A stretch of 12,560 bases of DNA from Labilithrix luteola (lineage in GTDB: Bacteria > Myxococcota_A > Polyangia > Polyangiales > Polyangiaceae): positions 1 to 12,560 of the forward strand of contig JAMFST010000625.1 of NCBI GenBank assembly GCA_026225435.1, given 5' to 3'. The translations under genes and the position numbers were made by a program. Position 1 is the first letter of the stretch; the number at the start of each line of letters is the position of its first letter. The notes below the pieces were generated by a model that saw only the letters and a program-made list of their open reading frames with translations, did no database searches and was not told the origin of the DNA. Of this stretch, positions 6,497 through 12,560 are shown piece after piece.

Positions 6497-7501
6497 TCAC
6501 CCGTCGTCGTCCGCGGCGCCGCCGGCGTGCGTGAGCTCCTCTTGCTTCACCTTGGCGATGTCGAACTTGGCGGCGCGGCGCAGCATGCTGGCGAGTACGT
6601 CGTCCGGGGAGGGGAGCTCGGCGTCCGCCTTCAACCAGCGCAGCGGGTTGAGGCGCGCCACCACGAACGAGCGCAGGTACGGGCTGGTCAGGCCGCGCGC
6701 TCGCAAGCCCTCCACCACCCGCCCGACCTCCGCCTCGACCTCGAGGAGCTTGAGCGCGCGTGCCGCGTGCTCGCGGGCGCTGTCGGCCAGGGCCGAATCG
6801 GAGAAGCGCTCCACCCGACGCAGCACGGGGTGGTAGGCGCCACCGGCGAAGCGCGGGTGGTCCTCGTAGACCATCCCCAGCGTCACCAGCGCCGGATCCT
6901 CCAGGTAGAAGGCGAAGCCCGACTCGGGGCGCGCGTCGTCCTCGGCGACCAGCCCGCGGTAGATGCGCACCACCTCGAGCGCGCGCTCCTTCAGGTTGTG
7001 CGCCTTCTCGGTGTTGAGGGCGAGGATCTGCCAGGCGACCTCGCGATCGGCGACCACCAGCGCGGTGATCGCCTTGGCGCCGATGCGCCGCATCGCCGAC
7101 AGCCGGTGCAACCCGTTGGGCGTCCAGAAGCCACGACCGGGGGCCGGCGCGGTGACGGCGATCACCGGATCGAGGAAGCGCGCCGTCTTGGTGATCACCT
7201 CGGCGAGCCGCTTGTGGTGGGCGTCGGACAGATCGCGCTGGAACGGCGTCGGCTCGATCTGGTCGATGGGGAGCACGGCGAAGAGGAGCGGCGTGCCGCC
7301 CAGCGGATCGCGGTACCGGCCGATGACCGTGCCGCCCACCTCCTCGACGCGCGCGGCGAGCGGCCCGAGGACGAACTGCTCGTCGTCCCCCGGCGCGCAC
7401 TCCGCGGCGGTGAGACCGACCGACGCCGCCTTCGCCTTGCGCGGAGTCTTTCGCTTGGCCGGGGCTCGCTTGGTCGCCTCCGTCTTCGTCGCGCTCGCCA
7501 T
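6497..7501 (-). CDS. Orphan ParB/Srx-superfamily domain protein
   Basis: This is a 334-residue protein. A Lys/Arg/Ala-rich basic tail (1-28) is followed by a ParB N-terminal-like domain at about 75-170. It contains LPIDQIEPTPFQRD (77-90), corresponding to ParB box I, and NGLHRLSAMRRIGAKAI (129-145), corresponding to box II with its G-x-H/R-R-x-x-A core. Helical segments follow (about 155-185 and 235-320) in place of a clearly recognisable ParB helix-turn-helix. ParB-fold domains bind nucleotides (CTP in true ParB) or DNA and in some families act as nucleases. No ParA, origin or parS-like cluster is nearby, so a chromosome or plasmid partition role is not supported. It lies 14 nt downstream of the lipoprotein stop and 19 nt upstream of the zinc-ribbon gene. 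ATG 7501 is the first start after an in-frame TAG. Domain call good, role unknown. Confidence 0.82.
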   Translation of the reverse strand: MASATKTEATKRAPAKRKTPRKAKAASVGLTAAECAPGDDEQFVLGPLAARVEEVGGTVIGRYRDPLGGTPLLFAVLPIDQIEPTPFQRDLSDAHHKRLAEVITKTARFLDPVIAVTAPAPGRGFWTPNGLHRLSAMRRIGAKAITALVVADREVAWQILALNTEKAHNLKERALEVVRIYRGLVAEDDARPESGFAFYLEDPALVTLGMVYEDHPRFAGGAYHPVLRRVERFSDSALADSAREHAARALKLLEVEAEVGRVVEGLRARGLTSPYLRSFVVARLNPLRWLKADAELPSPDDVLASMLRRAAKFDIAKVKQEELTHAGGAADDDG

Positions 7502-7515
7502 GAGCGCGTTCTACC

Positions 7516-8019
7516 TCAGGTCCCGGTGTCGGGGGCTCCAGCGTCGACTGCTGCGGCCGCGTCGACCGGAGCAGCTGCGTCAACCGGAGCGGGCGGCGCC
7601 GCCGAGTCCGGCGGGTTGGTCGAGCCGCCGCCGTCGAGGCAGATGTCGATCCGCGCGTACGCCGCCAGCGCAGGCGGACAGCGCGGATCGGTCTGCGAGG
7701 TGTCCGCCGCCGGCGGGAGCGGCGGGCACATGGTGCTCACGTACGCCGCCGTCCCGCCGTCCCCATCGTAGGTCGGCACGATGAGGCACAGCGGGTTGCA
7801 CGGATCGGGCGGCGTCACGCCGTCGACCACGTCGATGCTGCTCGGGTTGTCGTTGCAGTTGCGGGCTTGCTCGTAGAGCTCGCCCGCATAGATGTGCGAA
7901 TCGTATCCGTCACACGCCCAGGCGAGGCCCAGACAGAGGACACCGGCGCTCGCCGCGTAAACGCGAAACCGACCAGAACGAAACCGACTCGAGGCGCGAG
8001 GCGACTCGGTCGGGTTCAT
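7516..8019 (-). CDS. Small cysteine-containing putative lipoprotein with Asp/Ala/Pro-rich tail
   Basis: This is a 167-residue exported protein. A basic N-terminus (RFRSGRFRV, 12-20) precedes a hydrophobic stretch (YAASAGVLCLGLAWA, 21-35) ending at Cys36; LAWAC is an imperfect lipobox, so lipidation is likely but not certain. The mature part has six further cysteines (55, 74, 78, 98, 114, 127), suggesting disulfides outside the cytoplasm. The C-terminus is a low-complexity hexapeptide run (PVDAAA-type, about 145-162), as seen in many myxobacterial surface proteins. The ATG overlaps the aspS stop by 4 bp (ATGA at 8016-8019), so it is translationally coupled to a housekeeping gene, an odd pairing for a surface protein. 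The function is not recognised. Confidence 0.78.
   Translation of the reverse strand: MNPTESPRASSRFRSGRFRVYAASAGVLCLGLAWACDGYDSHIYAGELYEQARNCNDNPSSIDVVDGVTPPDPCNPLCLIVPTYDGDGGTAAYVSTMCPPLPPAADTSQTDPRCPPALAAYARIDICLDGGGSTNPPDSAAPPAPVDAAAPVDAAAAVDAGAPDTGT
7541..7594 (-). repeat. Three 18-bp repeat units encoding a hexapeptide tail
   Basis: Units begin at 7541, 7559 and 7577 on the + strand, each with a GCGTC(G/A)AC core. The second and third share GCGTCxACCGGAGC with a single mismatch. They encode the PVDAAA/AVDAGA hexapeptides near the C-terminus of the lipoprotein. The 18-bp period keeps the frame, so unit gain or loss would only change tail length. Confidence 0.65.
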
Positions 8020-9902
8020 GACGTGGGTTCCGCCGTGCTGCGGACCTTCAGCTCCGCCAGCTGCTCTGCGGACACCTTGCTCGGGGCGTCGGTCATCAGA
8101 TCGGTACCTTTTTGCGTCTTGGGGAAGGGGATGACGTCACGGAGGCTGTCCGCCCCGGAGAGCAGCATCGCCAGGCGATCCATTCCGAGCGCGATGCCGC
8201 CGTGGGGCGGCGCGCCGAAGCGCAGCGCGTCGAGGAGGAAGCCGAACTTCTGCTTGGCCTCCTCGTCCTCGATGCCGAGCGCGCGGAACACCTTGGCCTG
8301 CACCGCCGGATCGTGGAGACGGATGGAGCCGCCGCCGATCTCGAAGCCGTTGAGCACGATGTCGTAGCGCCAGCAGAGGACCTTGCCCGGATCCTTGTCC
8401 AGAAGGTCCACGCAGTCGTCGTGCGGGCGGGTGAAGGCGTGGTGGGCCGCGGCCCAGCCCTTGCGCTCGTCGTCGTACTCGAAGAGCGGCGGGTTCACGA
8501 CCCACAGGAAGTTCCACTTCCCGCCGTGGCCGTTCTCGGGAATGAGCCCCAGCTTCTTCGCCAGGTGGGTGCGCAGGTTGGCCATGACGGTCTGCACCGT
8601 CGACTCCTTGCCGAACTGGAAGAAGAGGAGGTCGCCGTCCTTGGCGCCGGTCTTGGCGTTGATCGCCTGGCGCATCTCCGGCGTGACGGTCTTCGCCAGC
8701 GGCGACTGTTGCCAGTTCCCCTCGGCGTCGACCTTGGCGCGGGCGAGCCCCTTGGCGCCCATCCCCTTGACGAACTCCTCGAGCTTGTCGAGCTCCGCGC
8801 GGGACAGCTTGGTGGCAAACTCTGCCGGCACGACCAGCGCCTTGACGATCTCGGTCGGGAGATCGCGACGGTACTGGCCGGAGGCGAACTTCTCGGCGAT
8901 CGGCTTCCAGAAGGCGATGCCGCCGCCGTCGTGGTCGATGACCAGATCGGTCACGTCGGTGTGCGGGAGCGCGAAGCGGAGATCCGGCTTGTCGTTGCCG
9001 TACTTGCCCATCGACTCCTCGAAGGGCATCTGCGGGAAGCGACCGCTCGGGTAGAGCGTCTTCAGATCGACGTCGAGCACGGTGCCCCAGATCTTGAAGA
9101 TGAGCCCCTCGATGATGCGGAAGATGTCGTCCTGGTTGACGAAGGACATCTCCACGTCGATCTGGGTGAACTCCGGCTGGCGATCGACGCGCAGATCCTC
9201 GTCGCGGAAGCACTTCACGATCTGGAAGTAGCGGTCGAAGCCGGCCACCATGTACAATTGTTTGAAGAGCTGCGGGCTCTCCGCCAGGGCGAAGAACTTC
9301 CCCGGGTTCATGCGCGAGGGCACGAGGAAGTTACGCGCGCCGCCCGGCGTGTACTTGACCATCACCGGCGTCTCGAGCTCGAGGAAGCCCTGGTCGTCGA
9401 AGTAGCGGCGGGTCGTCTGGTGGATGCGGTGGCGCACGCGCAGCGTCTTCTGCAGCGGGGCGCGGCGCAGGTCGAGGTAGCGGTGCTCGAGGCGCTTCTC
9501 CTCGGCGGTGTTCGACTCGTCGACGATCTCGAAGGGCGTGGTGTCGCTCTTGTTGAAGACCGTCATCTCGGCGACGTGGATCTCGACCTCGCCGGTGGGC
9601 AGGCGCGGGTTCTTGTTGCCGCCGCGGCCGACCACCTTGCCGCGGATGCCGATGACCCACTCGCTGCGCAGCGACTGCGCGGTGGCGTAGGCGGCCTTGG
9701 GCTCGTCCCCGAAGCCCTTGAGGTCCGGATCGAAGACCAGCTGGGTGATCCCCTCGCGGTCGCGCAGGTCGACGAACACACAGCCGCCGTGATCGCGGTA
9801 GCTCGCTACCCAGCCGAACAGGACGACCTCTTTGCCTTCGTCCTGGCCGCGCAGCTCGCCGGCGTTGTGGGAGCGCTTCAACTCGTCGATGAACCTGGCC
9901 AC
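8016..9902 (-). CDS. aspS: Aspartyl-tRNA synthetase, bacterial type
   Basis: This 628-residue class II synthetase charges tRNA(Asp), and possibly tRNA(Asn) if the enzyme is non-discriminating. It has an N-terminal OB-fold anticodon-binding domain (about 1-115: LFGWVASYRDHGGCVFVDLRDREG), then the catalytic core. The core shows the flipping-loop region TPGGARNFLVPSR (185-197), SPQLFKQLYMVAGFDRYFQ (209-227), motif 2 FRDEDLRVDRQPEF (232-245) and motif 3 GMDRLAML with Arg575. A bacterial GAD-type insertion spans about 300-430. The usual ALPQSPQ reads ALAESPQ (205-211). GTG 9902 is chosen because MARFIDELKRSHNAGEL matches the family N-terminus; GGAGG (9919-9915) lies upstream at a rather long 12-nt spacing. 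A GTG at 9929 would add nine unrelated residues and overlaps the probable -10. The stop overlaps the lipoprotein start. Confidence 0.97.
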   Translation of the reverse strand: MARFIDELKRSHNAGELRGQDEGKEVVLFGWVASYRDHGGCVFVDLRDREGITQLVFDPDLKGFGDEPKAAYATAQSLRSEWVIGIRGKVVGRGGNKNPRLPTGEVEIHVAEMTVFNKSDTTPFEIVDESNTAEEKRLEHRYLDLRRAPLQKTLRVRHRIHQTTRRYFDDQGFLELETPVMVKYTPGGARNFLVPSRMNPGKFFALAESPQLFKQLYMVAGFDRYFQIVKCFRDEDLRVDRQPEFTQIDVEMSFVNQDDIFRIIEGLIFKIWGTVLDVDLKTLYPSGRFPQMPFEESMGKYGNDKPDLRFALPHTDVTDLVIDHDGGGIAFWKPIAEKFASGQYRRDLPTEIVKALVVPAEFATKLSRAELDKLEEFVKGMGAKGLARAKVDAEGNWQQSPLAKTVTPEMRQAINAKTGAKDGDLLFFQFGKESTVQTVMANLRTHLAKKLGLIPENGHGGKWNFLWVVNPPLFEYDDERKGWAAAHHAFTRPHDDCVDLLDKDPGKVLCWRYDIVLNGFEIGGGSIRLHDPAVQAKVFRALGIEDEEAKQKFGFLLDALRFGAPPHGGIALGMDRLAMLLSGADSLRDVIPFPKTQKGTDLMTDAPSKVSAEQLAELKVRSTAEPTS

Positions 9903-9914
9903 GATGGGGGGATA

Positions 9915-9933
9915 CCTCCGGCGGCGCACGCTA
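9915..9933 (-). promoter_or_regulatory. aspS -10-like element and ribosome binding site
   Basis: On the minus strand TAGCGT (9933-9928) resembles a -10 hexamer. It is followed by a short leader carrying GGAGG (9919-9915), a strong Shine-Dalgarno, 12 nt before GTG 9902. This arrangement decides against the GTG at 9929, which overlaps the hexamer. No convincing -35 was found, partly because the sequence upstream is the DUF72 remnant. Confidence 0.4.
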
Positions 9934-9944
9934 CCACCAATTTC

Positions 9945-10098
9945 CGCATGTACTACTCGGCGTACGGGCCGGAGCGGCTGGATGCGATCGCGCAGACGCT
10001 TCGCCGGAGTGAGGCGGCCGAGCGCGGGTGCATCTTCGACAACACCGCCTCGGGCAGCGCCGCCGGCGACGCGCTTTACCTGGCGAACGCGGTCGGCG
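9945..10098 (+). pseudogene. C-terminal remnant of a DUF72-family gene
   Basis: Read on the + strand this stretch translates as RMYYSAYGPERLDAIAQTL, then GCIFDNTASGSAAGDAL, then YLANAVGV. The MYYSxY segment followed about 30 residues later by IFDNTAxGxAxxxAL is the characteristic end of DUF72 (YecE-like) proteins, which are normally about 240-300 residues. Only about 50 residues survive. Upstream the same frame is antisense to aspS with no DUF72 features, and it has no start signal. After 10098 the frame enters the antisense of the beta-propeller gene and ends at a TGA at 10124. It is most simply a decayed or deletion-truncated gene caught between aspS and the lipoprotein gene. Identification is from recalled family motifs. 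Confidence 0.65.
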
Positions 10099-11694
10099 TC
10101 AGTCGACCTTGCACGCCTGGTTGATCACGAACGCCTTGAGGACCAGCTTCGTCTCCGGCTGATCGTCCTCCATGTCGACCAGGCTCGGTTCCAGCGAATC
10201 GGGGAAACCGTCGGTCGACTCGACGGCCAGGCGTCCGCGCCCGGTGACCTCGCCGCGCCAGTGACCGTCGGGCGGCAGGTGCAGCAGGCGATCGCCGATT
10301 CGCATGAAGATGCGCTTCTTGTCACTCACGTCGGCGATGGTGAGATCGACCGTCTTCGTGTGCGGCGCCAGCGGCTCGCCGTGTGCGCTCGGGCGGAAGA
10401 GCACGAGCTCCGTCGAGCCGAGGTCGCCGAGGGCGAGCAGCGGAAGACCGTTCGCATCGCGGGTGAAGACGATGGCGCCGCCGATGGCGGGGCTGAGCGA
10501 GTAGCTCCACACCGTCTGACCGCTCGCCGGATCGAGGCCGGCGATGATCCCGTCGCTGGAGTGCTCCTGGGCGTTGCGCGTGGGGACGAAGAGCGCGCGC
10601 TCGCTGCCGACGGGGCGCTCGAAGACCCCGGGGGCGACCCAGTCGACGTGCGCGGTCCGCGGATCGATGCGCGCGAGGCCCGCGTTGCCGAAGACGTAGA
10701 AGGCGCCGCCGGTGAAGGTCACCTGGTCGAAGATCCTGCCGCTCGGTCCGACGCCGGCGTCCTTCGCCTCGACGTGGGGGATCGTCGCGAGCGTGTGGCC
10801 GTCGGCGGCGTCGAGCAGGACCGCCGTGCCCGACTCGACGAGGGCGATCCGCCCGTCCCCGGCGGCGATGTTGCCGTCGCCGCCGTCGGAGTACTCGAGG
10901 AAGGTGTGGTGGCCGGCGTGCGGCCGGATCGTCGTCTCGACGCTCCAGCGCGCGGTGCCGGACGTCGGGTCGAGCGCGCTGAGCATGTGCCCGTCGGAGG
11001 CGTAGAGGCTCGTCCCGTCGGTCACCACCGCCTCCGTTTCCGGCTGCTGCCAGGCGACCTCTCCGGTGCGCGCCTTGAGGGCCACCAGCGTCGTGTAGGG
11101 GGACTTGCGCATGCCGGCGACGAAGACGACCCGGTCGCCGATCAGCAGCGGGACGCTGTCGAGCCGGGGCGGCAGGGGATTGCCCGGCGTGTTGGCCAGC
11201 TCGGGGGCGTCGTCGGGCACGTAGGCGAGCCACGCCATGTTGCCCGAGGCGACGTCGAAGGAGCGCAGCTGCACGTCACCGTGGCTGAAGGTGACGACGC
11301 GCTCGTGGTCGACGCCGAAGGGGATCGAGCAGTCGAAGGGCCACTTGGGGGCGAGGAGAGCGTCCCGCGGATCGGCCCCTCCGCCGCCGTCACCGCCGTC
11401 GCTGGCGGCCAGCGGCTCCTGCAGATCGGCGGCGAGGTGGCGGAAGGCGTGGCAGCGCTCCAGGACCGGCTGCCCTTGCACCATCGCGAACCCGGTCGTT
11501 TCCAGGCCGGCGAAGCGGGCGACCGGCTGGAAGGTGCGTGTGTCGGCCGGCGGCGGCGCCGCATCCACGGCCGTGACCGTCGCGGCGACCGTCGCCGCCG
11601 GCGTATCTCCCCGGCCCGCCGCGGGCGCCTTCTGCCGGCTGCAGGCGCTGGCCGCGAGAAGAACCGACGCCAGACCAGCCAGGGATGCCCTCAT
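10099..11694 (-). CDS. PQQ-repeat beta-propeller lipoprotein
   Basis: This is a 531-residue exported protein. The signal peptide (1-17, LAGLASVLLAASA) ends in ASAC with Cys18 as the likely lipidation site. An Ala/Pro/Thr-rich linker (19-52) follows, then a beta-propeller. Repeated blade signatures of the form D-x-x-(S/T)-G-x-x-x-W are seen at FDVASGNMAW (146-155), LKARTGEVAW (206-215), LDPTSGTARW (241-250), a degenerate IDPRTAHVDW (343-352) and LDPASGQTVW (387-396). This is the PQQ-like/BamB-like repeat, usually a periplasmic protein-interaction scaffold; cofactor-binding residues of true quinoprotein dehydrogenases are not evident. A Gly/Asp-rich loop lies at 98-108. ATG 11694 is supported by GGAG 5 nt upstream and by the signal peptide beginning right after it. 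It is divergent from the membrane protein at 11775 and about 200 bp upstream of aspS. Confidence 0.88.
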   Translation of the reverse strand: MRASLAGLASVLLAASACSRQKAPAAGRGDTPAATVAATVTAVDAAPPPADTRTFQPVARFAGLETTGFAMVQGQPVLERCHAFRHLAADLQEPLAASDGGDGGGGADPRDALLAPKWPFDCSIPFGVDHERVVTFSHGDVQLRSFDVASGNMAWLAYVPDDAPELANTPGNPLPPRLDSVPLLIGDRVVFVAGMRKSPYTTLVALKARTGEVAWQQPETEAVVTDGTSLYASDGHMLSALDPTSGTARWSVETTIRPHAGHHTFLEYSDGGDGNIAAGDGRIALVESGTAVLLDAADGHTLATIPHVEAKDAGVGPSGRIFDQVTFTGGAFYVFGNAGLARIDPRTAHVDWVAPGVFERPVGSERALFVPTRNAQEHSSDGIIAGLDPASGQTVWSYSLSPAIGGAIVFTRDANGLPLLALGDLGSTELVLFRPSAHGEPLAPHTKTVDLTIADVSDKKRIFMRIGDRLLHLPPDGHWRGEVTGRGRLAVESTDGFPDSLEPSLVDMEDDQPETKLVLKAFVINQACKVD

Positions 11695-11699
11695 GCTCG

Positions 11700-11703
11700 C
11701 TCC
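11700..11703 (-). promoter_or_regulatory. Ribosome binding site of the beta-propeller lipoprotein
   Basis: GGAG lies 5 nt before the ATG at 11694. This is the clearest correctly spaced Shine-Dalgarno in the window and it fixes the start. It is part of the sequence GGAGCGAGC, whose GCGAGC (11700-11695) can pair with the upstream hairpin arm. Confidence 0.65.
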
Positions 11704-11709
11704 ATGGTG

Positions 11710-11732
11710 CGCGAGCTTGGACGAAGCTCGCG
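11710..11732. promoter_or_regulatory. Perfect 9-bp inverted repeat in the divergent intergenic region
   Basis: CGCGAGCTT (11710-11718) and AAGCTCGCG (11724-11732) are perfect reverse complements around a 5-nt loop (ggacg). The element lies between two divergent genes in an 80-bp gap. It could be an operator for a dimeric regulator or, in the minus-strand transcript, a GC-rich hairpin ending 6 nt before the GGAG ribosome binding site. It lacks a T-tract, so it is not an ordinary terminator. Confidence 0.6.
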
Positions 11733-11762
11733 GCGTATTTGCGCATTTCGTCGTCCTTCGAG

Positions 11763-11768
11763 TAGCCG
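11763..11768 (+). promoter_or_regulatory. Candidate -10 hexamer before the membrane protein gene
   Basis: TAGCCG lies exactly 6 nt before ATG 11775. A weak -35-like TTGCGC (11739-11744) is 18 bp upstream. The final base departs from the -10 consensus. There is no Shine-Dalgarno, which fits leaderless initiation. Confidence 0.28.
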
Positions 11769-11774
11769 TCAGCC

Positions 11775-12560
11775 ATGTTCCACCGCCGGACCGTCGAGCG
11801 CGCGTGCGCCTGGGGTTCGGCGCTCGTCCCGGCGTGGTGGGCGGCGGCGCACCTGGGCGTGCTCCCCAGCGACGCGGCGGACGTGGACCTGCTGCGGACG
11901 GTGGGGCTGGTCGATGGCGGGCAGGCGCGCATCCTCGCCGCGCTGGTGGCGGCGCCGTTCGCCTTCCTGCCGCTCGGGAGCGGCTTCACCCGGGCGAGCC
12001 TGGCCTCGATCGCGGTGACGGCGATCGTCGGGCGGCTGCTCTACGCCTTCGCCCGCGGTCTGATCGAGACACGCGAATCGCGGACCACGCGGCTGGCAGC
12101 GCCGGCGTGCGCGCTGGCGACGTCGACGGTCATGCTGTCGCCGCTGTGGCAAGACGCGGCGAGCCGGCCGGTGGGCGCGAACCTGACGGCGCTCCTCGCG
12201 CTGGCGGTGCCGCTGGCGGCGCGTACGTCGTCGTGGCGCCTCACGCTGGCGGTGTTCCTGCCGGCGCTGGCGATCGATCCCGGCGCGGCGATCCTCGGGC
12301 TCACCGGCGCGACGCTGCTCTTCGCGACGCGCCGGCCGATGCCGACACCGACGCGTGCGCGCCCCGAAGCGCTGCAGGCACCTGCGCTCGCCGCAGCCCT
12401 CGCGCTGGCGATCCTCGCGCTCGGACCGGCGGTGCACCTCCTCGACAGGTCGGCCCTCCATCCGCTGGCGCTCCCGGCGCGCGCGCTCTTGCCGCTGGTC
12501 GATCCGCTGCCCGCGGTCGTCGCCGCCGTCGGACCGGTCGCGCTGCTGCTCGCCGCGGTC
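11775..12560 (+). CDS. Polytopic membrane protein, possibly DUF2723-like, 3'-truncated
   Basis: The frame stays open from ATG 11775 to the window end, giving 262 residues and continuing. It is strongly hydrophobic, with probable membrane segments at about 11-30, 51-66, 74-95, 105-124, 133-150, 154-185 (perhaps two), 202-222 and 245-262, joined by short Arg-rich loops. LVDGGQARILAALVAAPFAFLPLGS (46-70), the following RxxLxSIxxTAIVGRLLY, and LATSTVMLSPLWQDAA (114-129) recall the DUF2723 family. In that family GDSGEL...LPLGS and ...LSPxFWxQA patterns mark membrane proteins related to O-mannosyl-type glycosyltransferases. The acidic residues near the N-terminus (Asp36, Asp38, Asp47) would fit a catalytic loop, but this is inference. 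The upstream region shows a -10-like TAGCCG. It is divergent from the beta-propeller lipoprotein. The coding call is firm; the family call is tentative. Confidence 0.72.
   Translation, partial: MFHRRTVERACAWGSALVPAWWAAAHLGVLPSDAADVDLLRTVGLVDGGQARILAALVAAPFAFLPLGSGFTRASLASIAVTAIVGRLLYAFARGLIETRESRTTRLAAPACALATSTVMLSPLWQDAASRPVGANLTALLALAVPLAARTSSWRLTLAVFLPALAIDPGAAILGLTGATLLFATRRPMPTPTRARPEALQAPALAAALALAILALGPAVHLLDRSALHPLALPARALLPLVDPLPAVVAAVGPVALLLAAV

Noticed and set aside
6497..7501. A plasmid or chromosome partition locus
   Set aside because: No ParA ATPase, parS-like repeats or replication gene is present; only the ParB-like domain is seen.
7541..7594. A CRISPR-like repeat array
   Set aside because: The repeats are contiguous 18-bp coding units with no spacers and encode a hexapeptide run.
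9902..9929. GTG at 9929 as the aspS start
   Set aside because: The added MRRRRYPPI residues are not part of the family N-terminus, and this GTG overlaps the probable -10 hexamer, while GTG 9902 has GGAGG upstream.
8112..9935. A long + strand open frame opposite aspS
   Set aside because: The aspS reading is full-length with all class II motifs; the + frame translation is low-complexity and Leu/Val/Ala/Asp-rich. Only its last part (after about 9945) carries recognisable DUF72 sequence.
11390..11691. Continuation of the MADGYSKDD frame into the lipoprotein gene
   Set aside because: After about 11693 the translation becomes GC-shadow sequence, out of frame with the real signal peptide, so any small gene would have to end or have been truncated there.
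9832..11774. A + strand frame running from the aspS start region through the antisense of the beta-propeller gene
   Set aside because: It is Arg/Asp/Val-rich without domain patterns and antisense to a lipoprotein with a signal peptide and PQQ repeats.
11769..12461. A 230-codon minus-strand frame opposite the membrane protein
   Set aside because: The composition is almost entirely Arg/Gly/Ala/Gln, whereas the + frame gives coherent membrane helices.

Overview
The window is GC-rich, densely coded bacterial chromosome with little intergenic space. The lipoproteins, the Asp/Ala-rich secreted tail and the general style of the genes suggest a Myxococcota (deltaproteobacterial, Polyangia-like) genome. 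This assignment is an inference from composition and gene style; no marker was tested. No rRNA, tRNA, CRISPR array, insertion sequence or phage gene was seen.

Positions 1-4998 (+ strand) hold a tightly packed catabolic cluster: the 3' end of a carboxymuconolactone-decarboxylase-family gene, a crotonase-fold protein, a short-chain dehydrogenase, a Rieske non-heme iron oxygenase alpha subunit and an AMP-forming acyl-CoA ligase. The last four are joined by 4-bp overlaps or an 11-bp gap and almost certainly form one transcript. Together they suggest oxidation and CoA-thioester breakdown of an unidentified, possibly cyclic or aromatic, substrate. The oxygenase has no beta subunit, ferredoxin or reductase in view. 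The crotonase lacks both catalytic glutamates of classical enoyl-CoA hydratase.

Positions 5029-6018 (+) encode a 329-residue protein I do not recognise, apparently with its own promoter. It converges, with only 15 bp between stops, on a minus-strand cluster at 9902-6034: aspartyl-tRNA synthetase, a small cysteine-containing lipoprotein that overlaps aspS by 4 bp, an orphan ParB-domain protein, and a small coiled-coil/zinc-ribbon protein. Upstream of aspS, at about 9945-10098 on the + strand, is what looks like the severed C-terminal end of a DUF72-family gene.

Positions 10099-11694 (-) encode a PQQ-repeat beta-propeller lipoprotein. Its leader contains a perfect 9-bp hairpin next to the ribosome binding site. 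Diverging from it, a polytopic membrane protein (possibly DUF2723-like) starts at 11775 and runs off the right edge. Several genes have a TAG-starting, -10-like hexamer 6-9 nt before the start codon, which hints at leaderless transcription in this genome.
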